Positions 8,206 through 18,264 of a stretch of DNA of 41,850 nucleotides are shown one piece after another. Origin of the DNA: Bacteroidota bacterium (GTDB lineage: Bacteria > Bacteroidota > Bacteroidia > Chitinophagales > Saprospiraceae); assembly GCA_003045895.1 (NCBI GenBank), contig PZPC01000043.1, positions 1-41,850 of the forward strand, given 5' to 3'. Positions within the stretch are counted from its first letter, which is position 1, and each line of letters begins with the position of its first letter. The position numbers and the translations under genes are program-made. Under the pieces are notes generated by a model, which saw only the letters and a program-made list of their open reading frames with translations, had not been told where the DNA came from and made no database searches.

Positions 8206-8672
8206 TTTGCTGCTTACTGTGCCAATCATTATTCGATGATGGTAGCCTGTTTTCAGCCTACCGTCTTGTCTTGCTGTTGTATGGCTAAGGTGTGTATTGC
8301 GGTATCTGCAATTATCCTAAGTCAATTACTACCAGCTACTTGATTTATTCCACCTGCACAAAACAGGTTTTATATATTTCACTCAAAACACTATAACATG
8401 ACACAAACTTACCTGAATAGCGCCCTCCCCCCCTAGCAACTAGGGCGTTTCGCTTTCCCCCATTCACTATACGGGATTCATTGACCAGCAGAATAGGTCG
8501 TCGATATTGACCTTGCGTCGCTTTCGATTGGCTTATTTTCTAATCGTCTTGTCTATCGCAAGGCCTGTCATTGCTAGGTATTAGTGAATACCCATCATGT
8601 TGTTTTAATATTCAAATTTAAAAGAAAAGACTTCTTTTAAAAGGGACATGCTATGCCCTAAAAGGAGGTTAA

Positions 8673-8888
8673 ATGGTTTTTGAAAAGCTTACCCGCATCA
8701 TAAAAATTTCCAACAGACAACGCAAGCACTATGACACACTTAAACACTATAACGACACACACACAAAACCTTTTTGCCACCTTCTTTTCCAGAAGTTCTT
8801 CCCGCAAAAAGTTTCACCTATTTATCTCATTGTGTTTCGCAATGAGTTGTACGCTATCACTTACAGCGCAGCCGTTTCTTCCCTGTGA
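8673..8888 (+). CDS. Possible leader ORF overlapping the giant gene start
   Basis: A 71-codon ORF beginning at an ATG that follows AAAGGAGG by 4 nt, a near-perfect Shine-Dalgarno sequence and rare in this phylum. It runs through the start of the 3,104-residue gene in another frame and stops 158 nt inside it. The product is basic and matches nothing I know. It may be a regulatory leader peptide, or a chance ORF that merely sits behind an AG-rich stretch. I lean towards chance or regulatory rather than a functional protein. Confidence 0.22.
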   Translation: MVFEKLTRIIKISNRQRKHYDTLKHYNDTHTKPFCHLLFQKFFPQKVSPIYLIVFRNELYAITYSAAVSSL

Positions 8889-11800
8889 TTGCGCGCAACG
8901 CTGGACCGACGGTGCTGGCTGGTCGCCTAATAACGAATCGGGAGTTCCCGATGACAGCCAAAACCCGAACAGCCCCGCCAAAGGGATTATCAAATGCGCC
9001 TCTCAGGCAGGCACTCAACCCCAGGTGGCGCCTGTCAATAATTGCACGTATAATCCTGGTGAATTTCTTATTGATGTCTCCAATTTAGGCTGTATCAACC
9101 CCTCTACGCAGACCACCTTTCCAGTGACGAATCCTACCCCAGGTCAACCGATTATTTGGCTCAACTTTGATGTCAGGCCATTTTCCGGCAACTTTGATGT
9201 ACAAATCAATGACAATTCTGGTGATAATATTGGCTGGGCGCTTTATGTAGTCCCCAATGTACATACCAACTATGTATATCTATGGGATGACAAGGGGACG
9301 CCCGGCACAAGCGATGACGTATACTTAAGTGGCATTGATATAAACAATCCCACCTGTCCTACCCTGCAGCTGGTAGCCTGCGGAACAGAAAGCACCAACA
9401 CCTGGAATAACATCCCCATTGATGCTAGTATTTTCTCCCAAAGCACCAATTGGTACATAGCTATTTGGGATCAGGATGGTACGGATAACGAAGTGCAAAT
9501 CAACAATTTTAAAGCCCGTTATGGTTGTGGCAGTGACCAATACTGCCAGATTCGGGAAGTCGTGCGTTCCGTCGAGTGCACCGATGCCAATACGTATCAG
9601 GTAGACGTTGAGCTTTTTGGCTTAAATGGTACCTGGATTGGTGTGGATAACACCAATACCCCTGGGGTTACCTTTACCTACGCCCCTAATCCTTTAACTT
9701 TTACCAATAATGCGGGTACCCAACCAGGAATCACCATGGGAACCCTCACCGCAACCTATCCCGTGGGGACGAATTACGATTTCACCGTCACCAAAACAGC
9801 AGGCGACGACCCCTACTTTGGTGAAAGCTGCGACCTGCGTATTTTGGGCTCAGCCCCTGATATACCGGCCTGCTCCATCAGCGGCACTACCGATATCCAG
9901 TGTGATGGTACTTTGGGTACGGTTACCTTCACTATTACAGGCGGCTCCACTGGTATGACCGGGCTTTACGGTTACGTCATCAAGAATTGGCTGAATCAGA
10001 CTGTTGCTTCAGGAAATTCCAATGGTTCTTCCGTTACGGTAACCGATCTACCCTTTTCAGGTGGCAACAATTATACCCTGACCATTACCGACGAAATTAA
10101 TTGTAGCCAAAATTGTACGTTTTTGATTGAAGATGCTGTTGGCTGTTGTACTCCTCATGTAGACTGCCCCGTTGATTCCGATCTTGGTGTTTTTGATTGT
10201 ACAGACATCGCTAACTTACCAGGTTATCCACAAAATGCAACTGACTTACTGAATGACTACAACATTGAGGTAACCTTCTGTAACAACCTGGTAATAGATA
10301 CGGATGATAGTGAAACCCCTAATGTATGTACGACTACTACACAGCATATTACCCGTACCATCACCATCTATGATGAAGTAGATGGAACGATTGATGCGGG
10401 TGATATACCTGTTGACTTTTGTGAATTTACTTTTACGGTAAATCCGAATTTACTGACAGTTGACTGCCCAGGCAATGTAAGCCTGCCAAGTTGTAGTACC
10501 GATGCGGAGATCATGGCCGCCTATGCGACCTGGTCGGCTGGCTTTGACGTCAATGATGGTTGTCATCCAAGCTCAAATATCGGGTCCATTCCAGCCCTAC
10601 CGGCCTTTGTCTGCGGTGGCGGAGTAAACCTAAGCTTTACGCTGACGGCAACGGACGACTGTACGACGAAGTCTTGTACCTCTACCTTTACCGTAGCGGC
10701 AGGTACGCCATTAACAGTTGATTGCCCAACGGATGTAAGCCTGCCAAGTTGTAGTACCGATGCGGAGATCATGGCCGCCTATGCGACCTGGTCGGCTGGC
10801 TTTGACGTCAATGATGGTTGTCATCCAAGCTCAAATATCGGGTCCATTCCAGCCCTACCGGCCTTTGTCTGCGGTGGAGCGGTGAACTTATCCTTCACCC
10901 TGACGGCTACCGATGATTGTATCACCAAGTTCTGCACATCTACCTTTACGGTAGCAGCAGGAGAGGTTCTATCAGTCAACTGCCCTAATCCAAGAACGGT
11001 AGGTGCCTGTACATCGCAGAACGAGCTTAACAATGTTTACGCGCAATGGCTGGCTGGGTTTGAAACAGTAGGTGGATGTAATCCAACTTCTACTGACCTG
11101 GCAAACTACCAGACGCCACCGAGCGCCTGTTCGGCTACCAACATCGTCATCAGCATCACCTACCAGGCACAAGACGACTGCAATACGGCAACCTGTACCT
11201 CTACCTTCACCGTGCCCGCGCAGCCCGCACTTAGCGTCAGTTGCCCCGAGCCCATGACTGTAGGTGCCTGTATGTCGCAGGTTGACCTGAATACGGCCTA
11301 CGCCAACTGGCTGGCTCAGTTCCGGACCTTTGGTGGTTGTAATCCGGTCTCTACCAACCTCGCGAACTTCCAGACGCCGCCGAGCGCTTGTTCGGCTACT
11401 CCTACGGTCATTTCAATCCGCTACGTAGCAAAAGATGATTGTAACGAAGCCACCTGTACCTCCACCTTCACTGTACCGTCTCAGCCCGCACTCAGCGTCC
11501 GCTGTCCCGATCCCGTGACCGTGGGTGCCTGTATGCTGCAGGCGGATCTGAATAACGCCTACGCCGCATGGTTGGCGCAGTTCCAGACCATCGGTGGTTG
11601 TTCACCGACGTCTACCGACCTGGCGAACTACCAGACGCCGCCGAGCGCCTGTTCGGCTACCGACATCGTCATCAGCATCACCTACGAGGCCTACGACGAC
11701 TGTAATACGGCAACCTGTACCTCCACCTTCACCGTACCGGCTCAGCCCGCACTCAGCGTCAGTTGCCCCGAGCCCATGACTGTAGGTGCCTGTATGTCGC

Positions 11801-14800
11801 AGGTTGACCTGAATACGGCCTACGCCAACTGGCTGGCTCAGTTCCGGACCTTTGGTGGTTGTAATCCGGTCTCTACCAACCTCGCGAACTACCAGACGCC
11901 TCCGAGCGCTTGTTCCGCTACCGATATCGTCATTACGATTAACTATCAGGCGCAGGATGATTGCAACACGGAATCCTGCTCGGCTACCTTCACCGTGCCA
12001 GCTCAGCCCGCACTCAGCGTCAGCTGCCCCGCCCCCGTCACCATTGGCGCTTGTGAATCGTATATGGATCTAAATACAGCTTACGCCAACTGGCTGGCTG
12101 GCTTCCGCACCATGGGTGGCTGCTCGCCTGTCTCCACGGATCTTTCGAGCTACCAGACACCGCCCAGTGCCTGCTCGAGGAACAACCGCGTGGTTACCAT
12201 CAACTATTCCGCAGCAGACGGTTGCAACCAGACAGCCTGCTCTTCGACCTTTACCGTACTGGCGCAGCCCAGACTTAGTGTCAGTTGCCCCGAGCCGATG
12301 GCCGTAGCAGCTTGTACGTCACAAACTGATATAAACATCGCTTACGCAGCCTGGCTGGCTCAGTTTCAGACCTTTGGTGGCTGTTCGCCTGTTTCAACCA
12401 ACCTGGCGAACTACCAGACACCGCCCAGCGCTTGTTCCGCTAATGGCGTCGCTACGATTGTAACAATCAGCTACGAAGCAAAAGATGATTGTAACGAAGC
12501 CACCTGTACCTCCACCTTCACCGTACCGGCTCAGCCCGCACTCAGCGTCCGCTGTCCCGATCCCGTGACCGTGGGTGCCTGTATGCTGCAGGCGGATCTG
12601 AATAACGCCTACGCCGCATGGTTGGCGCAGTTCCAGACCATCGGTGGTTGTTCACCGACGTCTACCGACCTGGCGAACTACCAGACGCCGCCGAGCGCCT
12701 GTTCGGCTACCGACATCGTCATCAGCATCACCTACGAGGCCTACGACGACTGTAATACGGCAACCTGTACCTCCACCTTCACCGTACCGGCTCAGCCCGC
12801 ACTCAGCGTCCGCTGTCCCGATCCCGTGACCGTGGGTGCCTGTATGCTGCAGGCGGATCTGAATAACGCCTACGCCGCATGGTTGGCGCAGTTCCAGACC
12901 ATCGGTGGTTGTTCACCGACGTCTACCGACCTGGCGAACTACCAGACGCCGCCGAGCGCCTGTTCGGCTACCGACATCGTCATCAGCATCACCTACGAGG
13001 CCTACGACGACTGTAATACGGCAACCTGTACCTCCACCTTCACCGTACCGGCTCAGCCCGCACTCAGCGTCCGCTGTCCCGATCCCGTGACCGTGGGTGC
13101 CTGTATGCTGCAGGCGGATCTGAATAACGCCTACGCCGCATGGTTGGCGCAGTTCCAGACCATCGGTGGTTGTTCACCGACGTCTACCGACCTGGCGAAC
13201 TACCAGACGCCGCCGAGCGCCTGTTCGGCTACCGACATCGTCATCAGCATCACCTACGAGGCCTACGACGACTGTAATACGGCAACCTGTACCTCCACCT
13301 TCACCGTACCGGCTCAGCCCGCACTCAGCGTCCGCTGTCCCGATCCCGTGACCGTGGGTGCCTGTATGCTGCAGGCGGATCTGAATAACGCCTACGCCGC
13401 ATGGTTGGCGCAGTTCCAGACCATCGGTGGTTGTTCACCGACGTCTACCGACCTGGCGAACTACCAGACGCCGCCGAGCGCCTGTTCGGCTACCGACATC
13501 GTCATCAGCATCACCTACGAGGCCTACGACGACTGTAATACGGCAACCTGTACCTCCACCTTCACCGTACCGGCTCAGCCCGCACTCAGCGTCCGCTGTC
13601 CCGATCCCGTGACCGTGGGTGCCTGTATGCTGCAGGCGGATCTGAATAACGCCTACGCCGCATGGTTGGCGCAGTTCCAGACCATCGGTGGTTGTTCACC
13701 GACGTCTACCGACCTGGCGAACTACCAGACGCCGCCGAGCGCCTGTTCGGCTACCGACATCGTCATCAGCATCACCTACGAGGCCTACGACGACTGTAAT
13801 ACGGCAACCTGTACCTCCACCTTCACCGTACCGGCTCAGCCCGCACTCAGCGTCCGCTGTCCCGATCCCGTGACCGTGGGTGCCTGTATGCTGCAGGCGG
13901 ATCTGAATAACGCCTACGCCGCATGGTTGGCGCAGTTCCAGACCATCGGTGGTTGTTCACCGACGTCTACCGACCTGGCGAACTACCAGACGCCGCCGAG
14001 CGCCTGTTCGGCTACCGACATCGTCATCAGCATCACCTACGAGGCCTACGACGACTGTAATACGGCAACCTGTACCTCCACCTTCACCGTACCGGCTCAG
14101 CCCGCACTCAGCGTCCGCTGTCCCGATCCCGTGACCGTGGGTGCCTGTATGCTGCAGGCGGATCTGAATAACGCCTACGCCGCATGGTTGGCGCAGTTCC
14201 AGACCATCGGTGGTTGTTCACCGACGTCTACCGACCTGGCGAACTACCAGACGCCGCCGAGCGCCTGTTCGGCTACCGACATCGTCATCAGCATCACCTA
14301 CGAGGCCTACGACGACTGTAATACGGCAACCTGTACCTCCACCTTCACCGTACCGGCTCAGCCCGCACTCAGCGTCCGCTGTCCCGATCCCGTGACCGTG
14401 GGTGCCTGTATGCTGCAGGCGGATCTGAATAACGCCTACGCCGCATGGTTGGCGCAGTTCCAGACCATCGGTGGTTGTTCACCGACGTCTACCGACCTGG
14501 CGAACTACCAGACGCCACCGAGCGCCTGTTCGGCTACCGACATCGTCATCAGCATCACCTACATGGCCAGCGACGATTGTAACTTGGTTTCCTGTACGTC
14601 CACCTTCACCGTTCCAGCACAACCCGTGCTCAGCGTCAACTGTCCGGGTTCCGTGACCGTAGGCCCCTGTATTTCACAGGAAGATTTGAACACGGCCTAC
14701 GCAGCGTGGTTGGGACAATTCCAAACGTTTGGTGGCTGTAGTCCAATGTCGACGGATCTGGCGAACTTCCAGACGGCTCCAGTCATTTGCCAGGATGAGG

Positions 14801-17800
14801 ATGTCACGGTGACCATTAACTATTCCGCTAGTGACGATTGCAATACCGCTGCTTGCTCCGCCACCTTTACGGTTATCATGGACGTTGATCCCCCGGTTTT
14901 TGATCCGGAGGCAATGGATATGACCGTAGAATGTGATGGAGAAGGCAACGCAGCGGAATTGAATGCCTGGTTGGCCAGTCATGGCAATGCCATCGCTACG
15001 GACAATTGTGTCGCAATTACCTGGACGGATGATTTTGAGGAACTCAGTGATTTGTGTGGTGCAACCGGTGCGGCCACGGTAACTTTCACCGCTACCGATG
15101 GTTGTGGCAATGCCAATTCTACCACGGCGACCTTCACCATTGAAGACACCCAGGCCCCGATGATCTCCTTCGACCTGCCCGATGGCGCTACCATGGACGT
15201 GGAATGCAACATTGCCGATCCAAACTGGACGCCCTTTATGGTCACAACCGATGATCTGACCATTGAAGACGCCTGTTCCAGTCGCGATATGATTACCGTC
15301 ACCTACGAAGATGTACTGATTGCCGAAGGAATCTGTGGCGTGTCTGACTTCCTGAGCCTCTGGCGCTGTACGTGGACGGCTACTGATGATTGTGGCAACA
15401 GTTCAACCTATACCCTGTTCCTGCGCATTATCGATACCCAGCCACCCAATTGGACCTCGTTCCCGGAAGACGTGACCATTGAATGTGGCGCCGCCTTACC
15501 GCAAACGCGCCCAACGGCAACGGACAATTGCTCGGAGATCCGGCTGACCGCCAGTGACCGCACCGTGCCCGGAGCTTGTGCCAACACCTATACGGTTATC
15601 CGCACCTGGACGGCGATAGATGGTTGTGGCAATGCGACCTCACAGGATCAGGTCATCAACGTCCAGGACACCACGGCACCGGTAATTGTCTTTACCGACG
15701 GTTACGTGAATACCTATACCAATGGACAGGCTGTATATACCGACTGTGAAGAATGGGGCCGCATTACGGCGCTCAGCTACGCAGCTACGGCGGTGGACAA
15801 CTGTGCCGGACCCCGGGCCGTCGACTTCTGGTTTGACGACCACGGTACCTTCGACTGCGCGGAATACGGCTACACGGGCTACATCACCACCTACTGGCGC
15901 GCGACGGACGAATGTGGCAATACGGCTACGTCCAGCCTCCACTGGTATTTGGTGGACCGCACGCCGCCGACGTTGAGCAACATTCCTGCCGACGCCTGTG
16001 TGACGGTGCTGCCACCGGTGCCCAACAATATCCAGGTGGTAGATGACTGTGAATTTGCGACCCTCGCCTTCACGCAATCGGATCCCGTAGCTTGCGACAA
16101 CGTACAATACATTGAGCGCACCTGGACCGCCACCGACGTGTGTGGCAACACGGCCACCGCTACCCAGCGCCTGACGCTGATAGATACCGAAGGACCGACG
16201 GTGACGATTGACTACCCCGGGCTGACCGGGCTGGCCAGCGGCAGTACCGCCCGCCTGGAAGCCAACTGCACCGAAGATGGACAAGCTATCCTGGCGAATC
16301 TCCTCCCCTTCGTGGTGGTGGATGACGGTTGTAGTGGCGTGACCTTTGAATTCAGCACCGAGTTGGTTGGCAGTGGCGACTGTAACAGCACCGGCTACCT
16401 GGCCCGTTATACTTTGCGGGTAGTAGCCAAGGATGTTTGTAACAACACCACCAACTATACCCTCAACCTGGAGCTGGTGGACACGACACCTCCGGTGGTA
16501 AGTGCACCCGCACAAATTACCGTCAATTGCGGAGCGGCTATTCCGTTCCCCGCAGTGGCAGACTTGTGCAGTGGGGTAGCCGACATCAGCTTCGTTGGTT
16601 TGCAACCGAGCGTGGTGAGTTGCCCCAGCAATCCCGTTTACTTCCAGCGCGTTTGGACGGTAACCGATGCCTGTGGCAACCGGACGGACTTCACCCAGGA
16701 CATTGCCATTGTGGACCAAACGGGACCCGTTTTCCGCAATGTACCCGCTGATGCCTGCGACGACACCAGTATCCCAACAGCGGTAACAGCCATTGACGAA
16801 TGCAGTGGCACCAACGCCACCGTGGTACTGACCGAAACGACCACCAACCCGGCCGAGTGTGGGCAAATCCTCACCCGCACCTGGCGGGCAATGGATGCCT
16901 GTGGCAATGTGTCTACGGCTACCCAGCAGGTTTTCTTTACCGATAATGTGGCGCCGACCATCCGCTTCACCCATCCGCTACTGACCAACTTCCAGGATGA
17001 ACAGGAACTTGTATTGCCCGTTGGTTTAGGTTATGGCAACCCCCACGAACCGATCGTTTTCGCCCCTGGCGATGTACAGGTAGTGGATAATTGTGCCGCG
17101 AATCTGACGGCGACCGTACAGCTGAGCCTCCTCAGCGAAGGCGACTGCGATGTAGACGGCTACCTGGCTCGTTACCGCGCTACCTGGACAGCCGTTGACC
17201 CTTGTGGCAACCGTACGGCGATCAGTATCCTTGTCACTTACGTGGATACTTACGCACCGGAAATCTTCCAGGTACCGGCCGACCTCGTCCTTTACTGTGA
17301 CGATCCTATTCCGGCGCCCGGAACGGTATTTGTCAAAGACGACTACACCCAGGGCATTGAACCGGTCTTCACCGAAACATCGGTGCCCACGGCCTTCGGC
17401 ACCCGGATTACCCGTAGCTGGGAAGCTACTGACGAATGTGGCAACAGCACCAAAGTGGTGCAGTACATCGACATTTACGACAACACCCTGGCATGCGCCT
17501 TCAATATTCCGGAGATTATCAGCTGCAATTCAGCGGGTAATACCCTGACGGTGAACGTGACGGGCGGCACCGCCCCCTACACTTATTCCTGGGACATGAC
17601 CGATTGCGACGGATTCATCACGGCAGGAGCCAATACCCGACGCATTACCTACACGGTAGGATTCACGACCCAGAACTTCTCGGTCACGATCACCGATGCC
17701 AATGGTTGTGAGCACGTATGTACGACCAGTATTGCCTGTATCAAGCAGACGGAGACGCCCATTGATATCTTCGGATTGACGGGGCCGAATACGGGTTTGG

Positions 17801-18045
17801 TAGCAGCCTACCCCAATCCGGTGGACCAACTGCTGAACGTAAAAGCAGCCTACCTGGTGGGAGAAAAACTGACCCTCGGCGTCTACAATATCTATGGCCA
17901 GGAGGTCCTGTTTAAAGTAGTAGCCGAATGGCCGCAGGAGGGCCTGGAACTGGACACGCGTTTGTTGCCTAACGGGACTTACCTGTTGCGTCTGCAAAGC
18001 GAAAACGGCCAACCGGTCAGTCGGCAGATTGTCGTATTGCACTAA
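8731..18045 (+). CDS. Giant Cys-rich repeat surface protein with T9SS sorting domain
   Basis: A 3,104-residue exported protein. It begins with a long basic n-region and hydrophobic core ending SLTAQPF (about residue 48). Next is a non-repetitive Cys-containing region (about 50-570). Residues 575-2050 form 17 tandem repeats of about 87 residues. In repeats 3-17 the consensus starts LSV.CP.P.TVGAC and has six Cys, GGC.P.ST.LAN, QTPPSAC and a DDCN...CTSTFTVPAQP end; this is a HYR-like unit common in Bacteroidota giant proteins. Residues 2050-2900 hold diverged HYR-like domains (DNC, TATDGCGN, DTTAPV). An SprB-like repeat (TVNVTGGTAPYTYSW) follows at about 2926-3005. The last 90 residues are a type A T9SS sorting domain (AYPNPVDQLL ... 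LPNGTYLLRL). I infer an outer-surface adhesin or gliding-related role. No catalytic motif is seen. It is transcribed alone, with a terminator at 18117-18146. Confidence 0.9.
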   Translation: MTHLNTITTHTQNLFATFFSRSSSRKKFHLFISLCFAMSCTLSLTAQPFLPCDCAQRWTDGAGWSPNNESGVPDDSQNPNSPAKGIIKCASQAGTQPQVAPVNNCTYNPGEFLIDVSNLGCINPSTQTTFPVTNPTPGQPIIWLNFDVRPFSGNFDVQINDNSGDNIGWALYVVPNVHTNYVYLWDDKGTPGTSDDVYLSGIDINNPTCPTLQLVACGTESTNTWNNIPIDASIFSQSTNWYIAIWDQDGTDNEVQINNFKARYGCGSDQYCQIREVVRSVECTDANTYQVDVELFGLNGTWIGVDNTNTPGVTFTYAPNPLTFTNNAGTQPGITMGTLTATYPVGTNYDFTVTKTAGDDPYFGESCDLRILGSAPDIPACSISGTTDIQCDGTLGTVTFTITGGSTGMTGLYGYVIKNWLNQTVASGNSNGSSVTVTDLPFSGGNNYTLTITDEINCSQNCTFLIEDAVGCCTPHVDCPVDSDLGVFDCTDIANLPGYPQNATDLLNDYNIEVTFCNNLVIDTDDSETPNVCTTTTQHITRTITIYDEVDGTIDAGDIPVDFCEFTFTVNPNLLTVDCPGNVSLPSCSTDAEIMAAYATWSAGFDVNDGCHPSSNIGSIPALPAFVCGGGVNLSFTLTATDDCTTKSCTSTFTVAAGTPLTVDCPTDVSLPSCSTDAEIMAAYATWSAGFDVNDGCHPSSNIGSIPALPAFVCGGAVNLSFTLTATDDCITKFCTSTFTVAAGEVLSVNCPNPRTVGACTSQNELNNVYAQWLAGFETVGGCNPTSTDLANYQTPPSACSATNIVISITYQAQDDCNTATCTSTFTVPAQPALSVSCPEPMTVGACMSQVDLNTAYANWLAQFRTFGGCNPVSTNLANFQTPPSACSATPTVISIRYVAKDDCNEATCTSTFTVPSQPALSVRCPDPVTVGACMLQADLNNAYAAWLAQFQTIGGCSPTSTDLANYQTPPSACSATDIVISITYEAYDDCNTATCTSTFTVPAQPALSVSCPEPMTVGACMSQVDLNTAYANWLAQFRTFGGCNPVSTNLANYQTPPSACSATDIVITINYQAQDDCNTESCSATFTVPAQPALSVSCPAPVTIGACESYMDLNTAYANWLAGFRTMGGCSPVSTDLSSYQTPPSACSRNNRVVTINYSAADGCNQTACSSTFTVLAQPRLSVSCPEPMAVAACTSQTDINIAYAAWLAQFQTFGGCSPVSTNLANYQTPPSACSANGVATIVTISYEAKDDCNEATCTSTFTVPAQPALSVRCPDPVTVGACMLQADLNNAYAAWLAQFQTIGGCSPTSTDLANYQTPPSACSATDIVISITYEAYDDCNTATCTSTFTVPAQPALSVRCPDPVTVGACMLQADLNNAYAAWLAQFQTIGGCSPTSTDLANYQTPPSACSATDIVISITYEAYDDCNTATCTSTFTVPAQPALSVRCPDPVTVGACMLQADLNNAYAAWLAQFQTIGGCSPTSTDLANYQTPPSACSATDIVISITYEAYDDCNTATCTSTFTVPAQPALSVRCPDPVTVGACMLQADLNNAYAAWLAQFQTIGGCSPTSTDLANYQTPPSACSATDIVISITYEAYDDCNTATCTSTFTVPAQPALSVRCPDPVTVGACMLQADLNNAYAAWLAQFQTIGGCSPTSTDLANYQTPPSACSATDIVISITYEAYDDCNTATCTSTFTVPAQPALSVRCPDPVTVGACMLQADLNNAYAAWLAQFQTIGGCSPTSTDLANYQTPPSACSATDIVISITYEAYDDCNTATCTSTFTVPAQPALSVRCPDPVTVGACMLQADLNNAYAAWLAQFQTIGGCSPTSTDLANYQTPPSACSATDIVISITYEAYDDCNTATCTSTFTVPAQPALSVRCPDPVTVGACMLQADLNNAYAAWLAQFQTIGGCSPTSTDLANYQTPPSACSATDIVISITYMASDDCNLVSCTSTFTVPAQPVLSVNCPGSVTVGPCISQEDLNTAYAAWLGQFQTFGGCSPMSTDLANFQTAPVICQDEDVTVTINYSASDDCNTAACSATFTVIMDVDPPVFDPEAMDMTVECDGEGNAAELNAWLASHGNAIATDNCVAITWTDDFEELSDLCGATGAATVTFTATDGCGNANSTTATFTIEDTQAPMISFDLPDGATMDVECNIADPNWTPFMVTTDDLTIEDACSSRDMITVTYEDVLIAEGICGVSDFLSLWRCTWTATDDCGNSSTYTLFLRIIDTQPPNWTSFPEDVTIECGAALPQTRPTATDNCSEIRLTASDRTVPGACANTYTVIRTWTAIDGCGNATSQDQVINVQDTTAPVIVFTDGYVNTYTNGQAVYTDCEEWGRITALSYAATAVDNCAGPRAVDFWFDDHGTFDCAEYGYTGYITTYWRATDECGNTATSSLHWYLVDRTPPTLSNIPADACVTVLPPVPNNIQVVDDCEFATLAFTQSDPVACDNVQYIERTWTATDVCGNTATATQRLTLIDTEGPTVTIDYPGLTGLASGSTARLEANCTEDGQAILANLLPFVVVDDGCSGVTFEFSTELVGSGDCNSTGYLARYTLRVVAKDVCNNTTNYTLNLELVDTTPPVVSAPAQITVNCGAAIPFPAVADLCSGVADISFVGLQPSVVSCPSNPVYFQRVWTVTDACGNRTDFTQDIAIVDQTGPVFRNVPADACDDTSIPTAVTAIDECSGTNATVVLTETTTNPAECGQILTRTWRAMDACGNVSTATQQVFFTDNVAPTIRFTHPLLTNFQDEQELVLPVGLGYGNPHEPIVFAPGDVQVVDNCAANLTATVQLSLLSEGDCDVDGYLARYRATWTAVDPCGNRTAISILVTYVDTYAPEIFQVPADLVLYCDDPIPAPGTVFVKDDYTQGIEPVFTETSVPTAFGTRITRSWEATDECGNSTKVVQYIDIYDNTLACAFNIPEIISCNSAGNTLTVNVTGGTAPYTYSWDMTDCDGFITAGANTRRITYTVGFTTQNFSVTITDANGCEHVCTTSIACIKQTETPIDIFGLTGPNTGLVAAYPNPVDQLLNVKAAYLVGEKLTLGVYNIYGQEVLFKVVAEWPQEGLELDTRLLPNGTYLLRLQSENGQPVSRQIVVLH
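11491..11760 (+). repeat. Outlying copy of the identical repeat unit
   Basis: This stretch inside the giant gene appears identical by eye to the units of the 12502-14516 array, although three more diverged units lie between them. It is flanked on both sides by units of another subtype. This suggests that the array was seeded by, or converted with, this copy. Confidence 0.8.
12502..14516 (+). repeat. Perfect 261-bp tandem array (about 7.7 units)
   Basis: Within the giant gene the 261-bp unit (87 codons) repeats head to tail with no difference I can see by eye, including synonymous positions. The last unit carries one silent change at 14517 (gccgcc to gccacc) and then continues identical to 14562. 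The period is a multiple of three, so unit gain or loss keeps the frame. The left edge lies inside the end of repeat 8, at the shared CTGTACCTCCACC stretch. Confidence 0.93.
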
Positions 18046-18116
18046 TGGTCGGTAAGCACCTAACCAGGCTTATTTTCAGCACCTGAATAAGTTTTGTGTA
18101 GTTGTCTGTAACGCAG

Positions 18117-18146
18117 AGAGCGTCTTCCCGTCAGGGAGGGCGCTCT
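18117..18146 (+). terminator. Terminator of the giant gene
   Basis: AGAGCGTCTTCCC pairs fully, using two G-U pairs, with GGGAGGGCGCTCT around a GTCA loop, 71 nt after the stop codon. The following TGCAATTT is only modestly T-rich, but position and stem strength fit an intrinsic terminator. Confidence 0.65.
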
Positions 18147-18264
18147 TGCAATTTATAGCGCTGGGGGTGAAAAGAATGGGGGTTCGGGTCCGATATTGCT
18201 GAGGTATAACAGGCTGTCGTATAGCGATCGCCTTCCTAATTGGGCGTCCCCTTTGCTTTTCTCG

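Larger units (their letters stand above)
7456..8672. other. Long AT-rich intergenic region
   Basis: About 1.2 kb between the divergent atp operon and the giant surface-protein gene. I see no convincing gene. The one ORF above 100 codons (7523-7846, plus) has low-complexity, out-of-character composition. It holds two palindromes (8074-8099 and 8189-8205) and a GC-rich imperfect hairpin at about 8420-8447 followed by a broken T-run, which might end a short transcript. From 7900 on the base composition is markedly AT-rich compared with the genes. Confidence 0.5.

Noticed and set aside
12502-14516. The regular array as a CRISPR.
   Set aside because: Units are 261 bp, continuous and in frame inside a coding sequence; there are no spacers.
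12644-14656. A series of identical 61-residue frames inside the repeat array.
   Set aside because: They are out-of-frame readings of the 261-bp unit and repeat only because the unit does.
15640-16974. A 444-codon minus-strand frame inside the giant gene.
   Set aside because: It is antisense to conserved HYR-like domains with correct motifs on the plus strand; the composition is that of a mirror frame.
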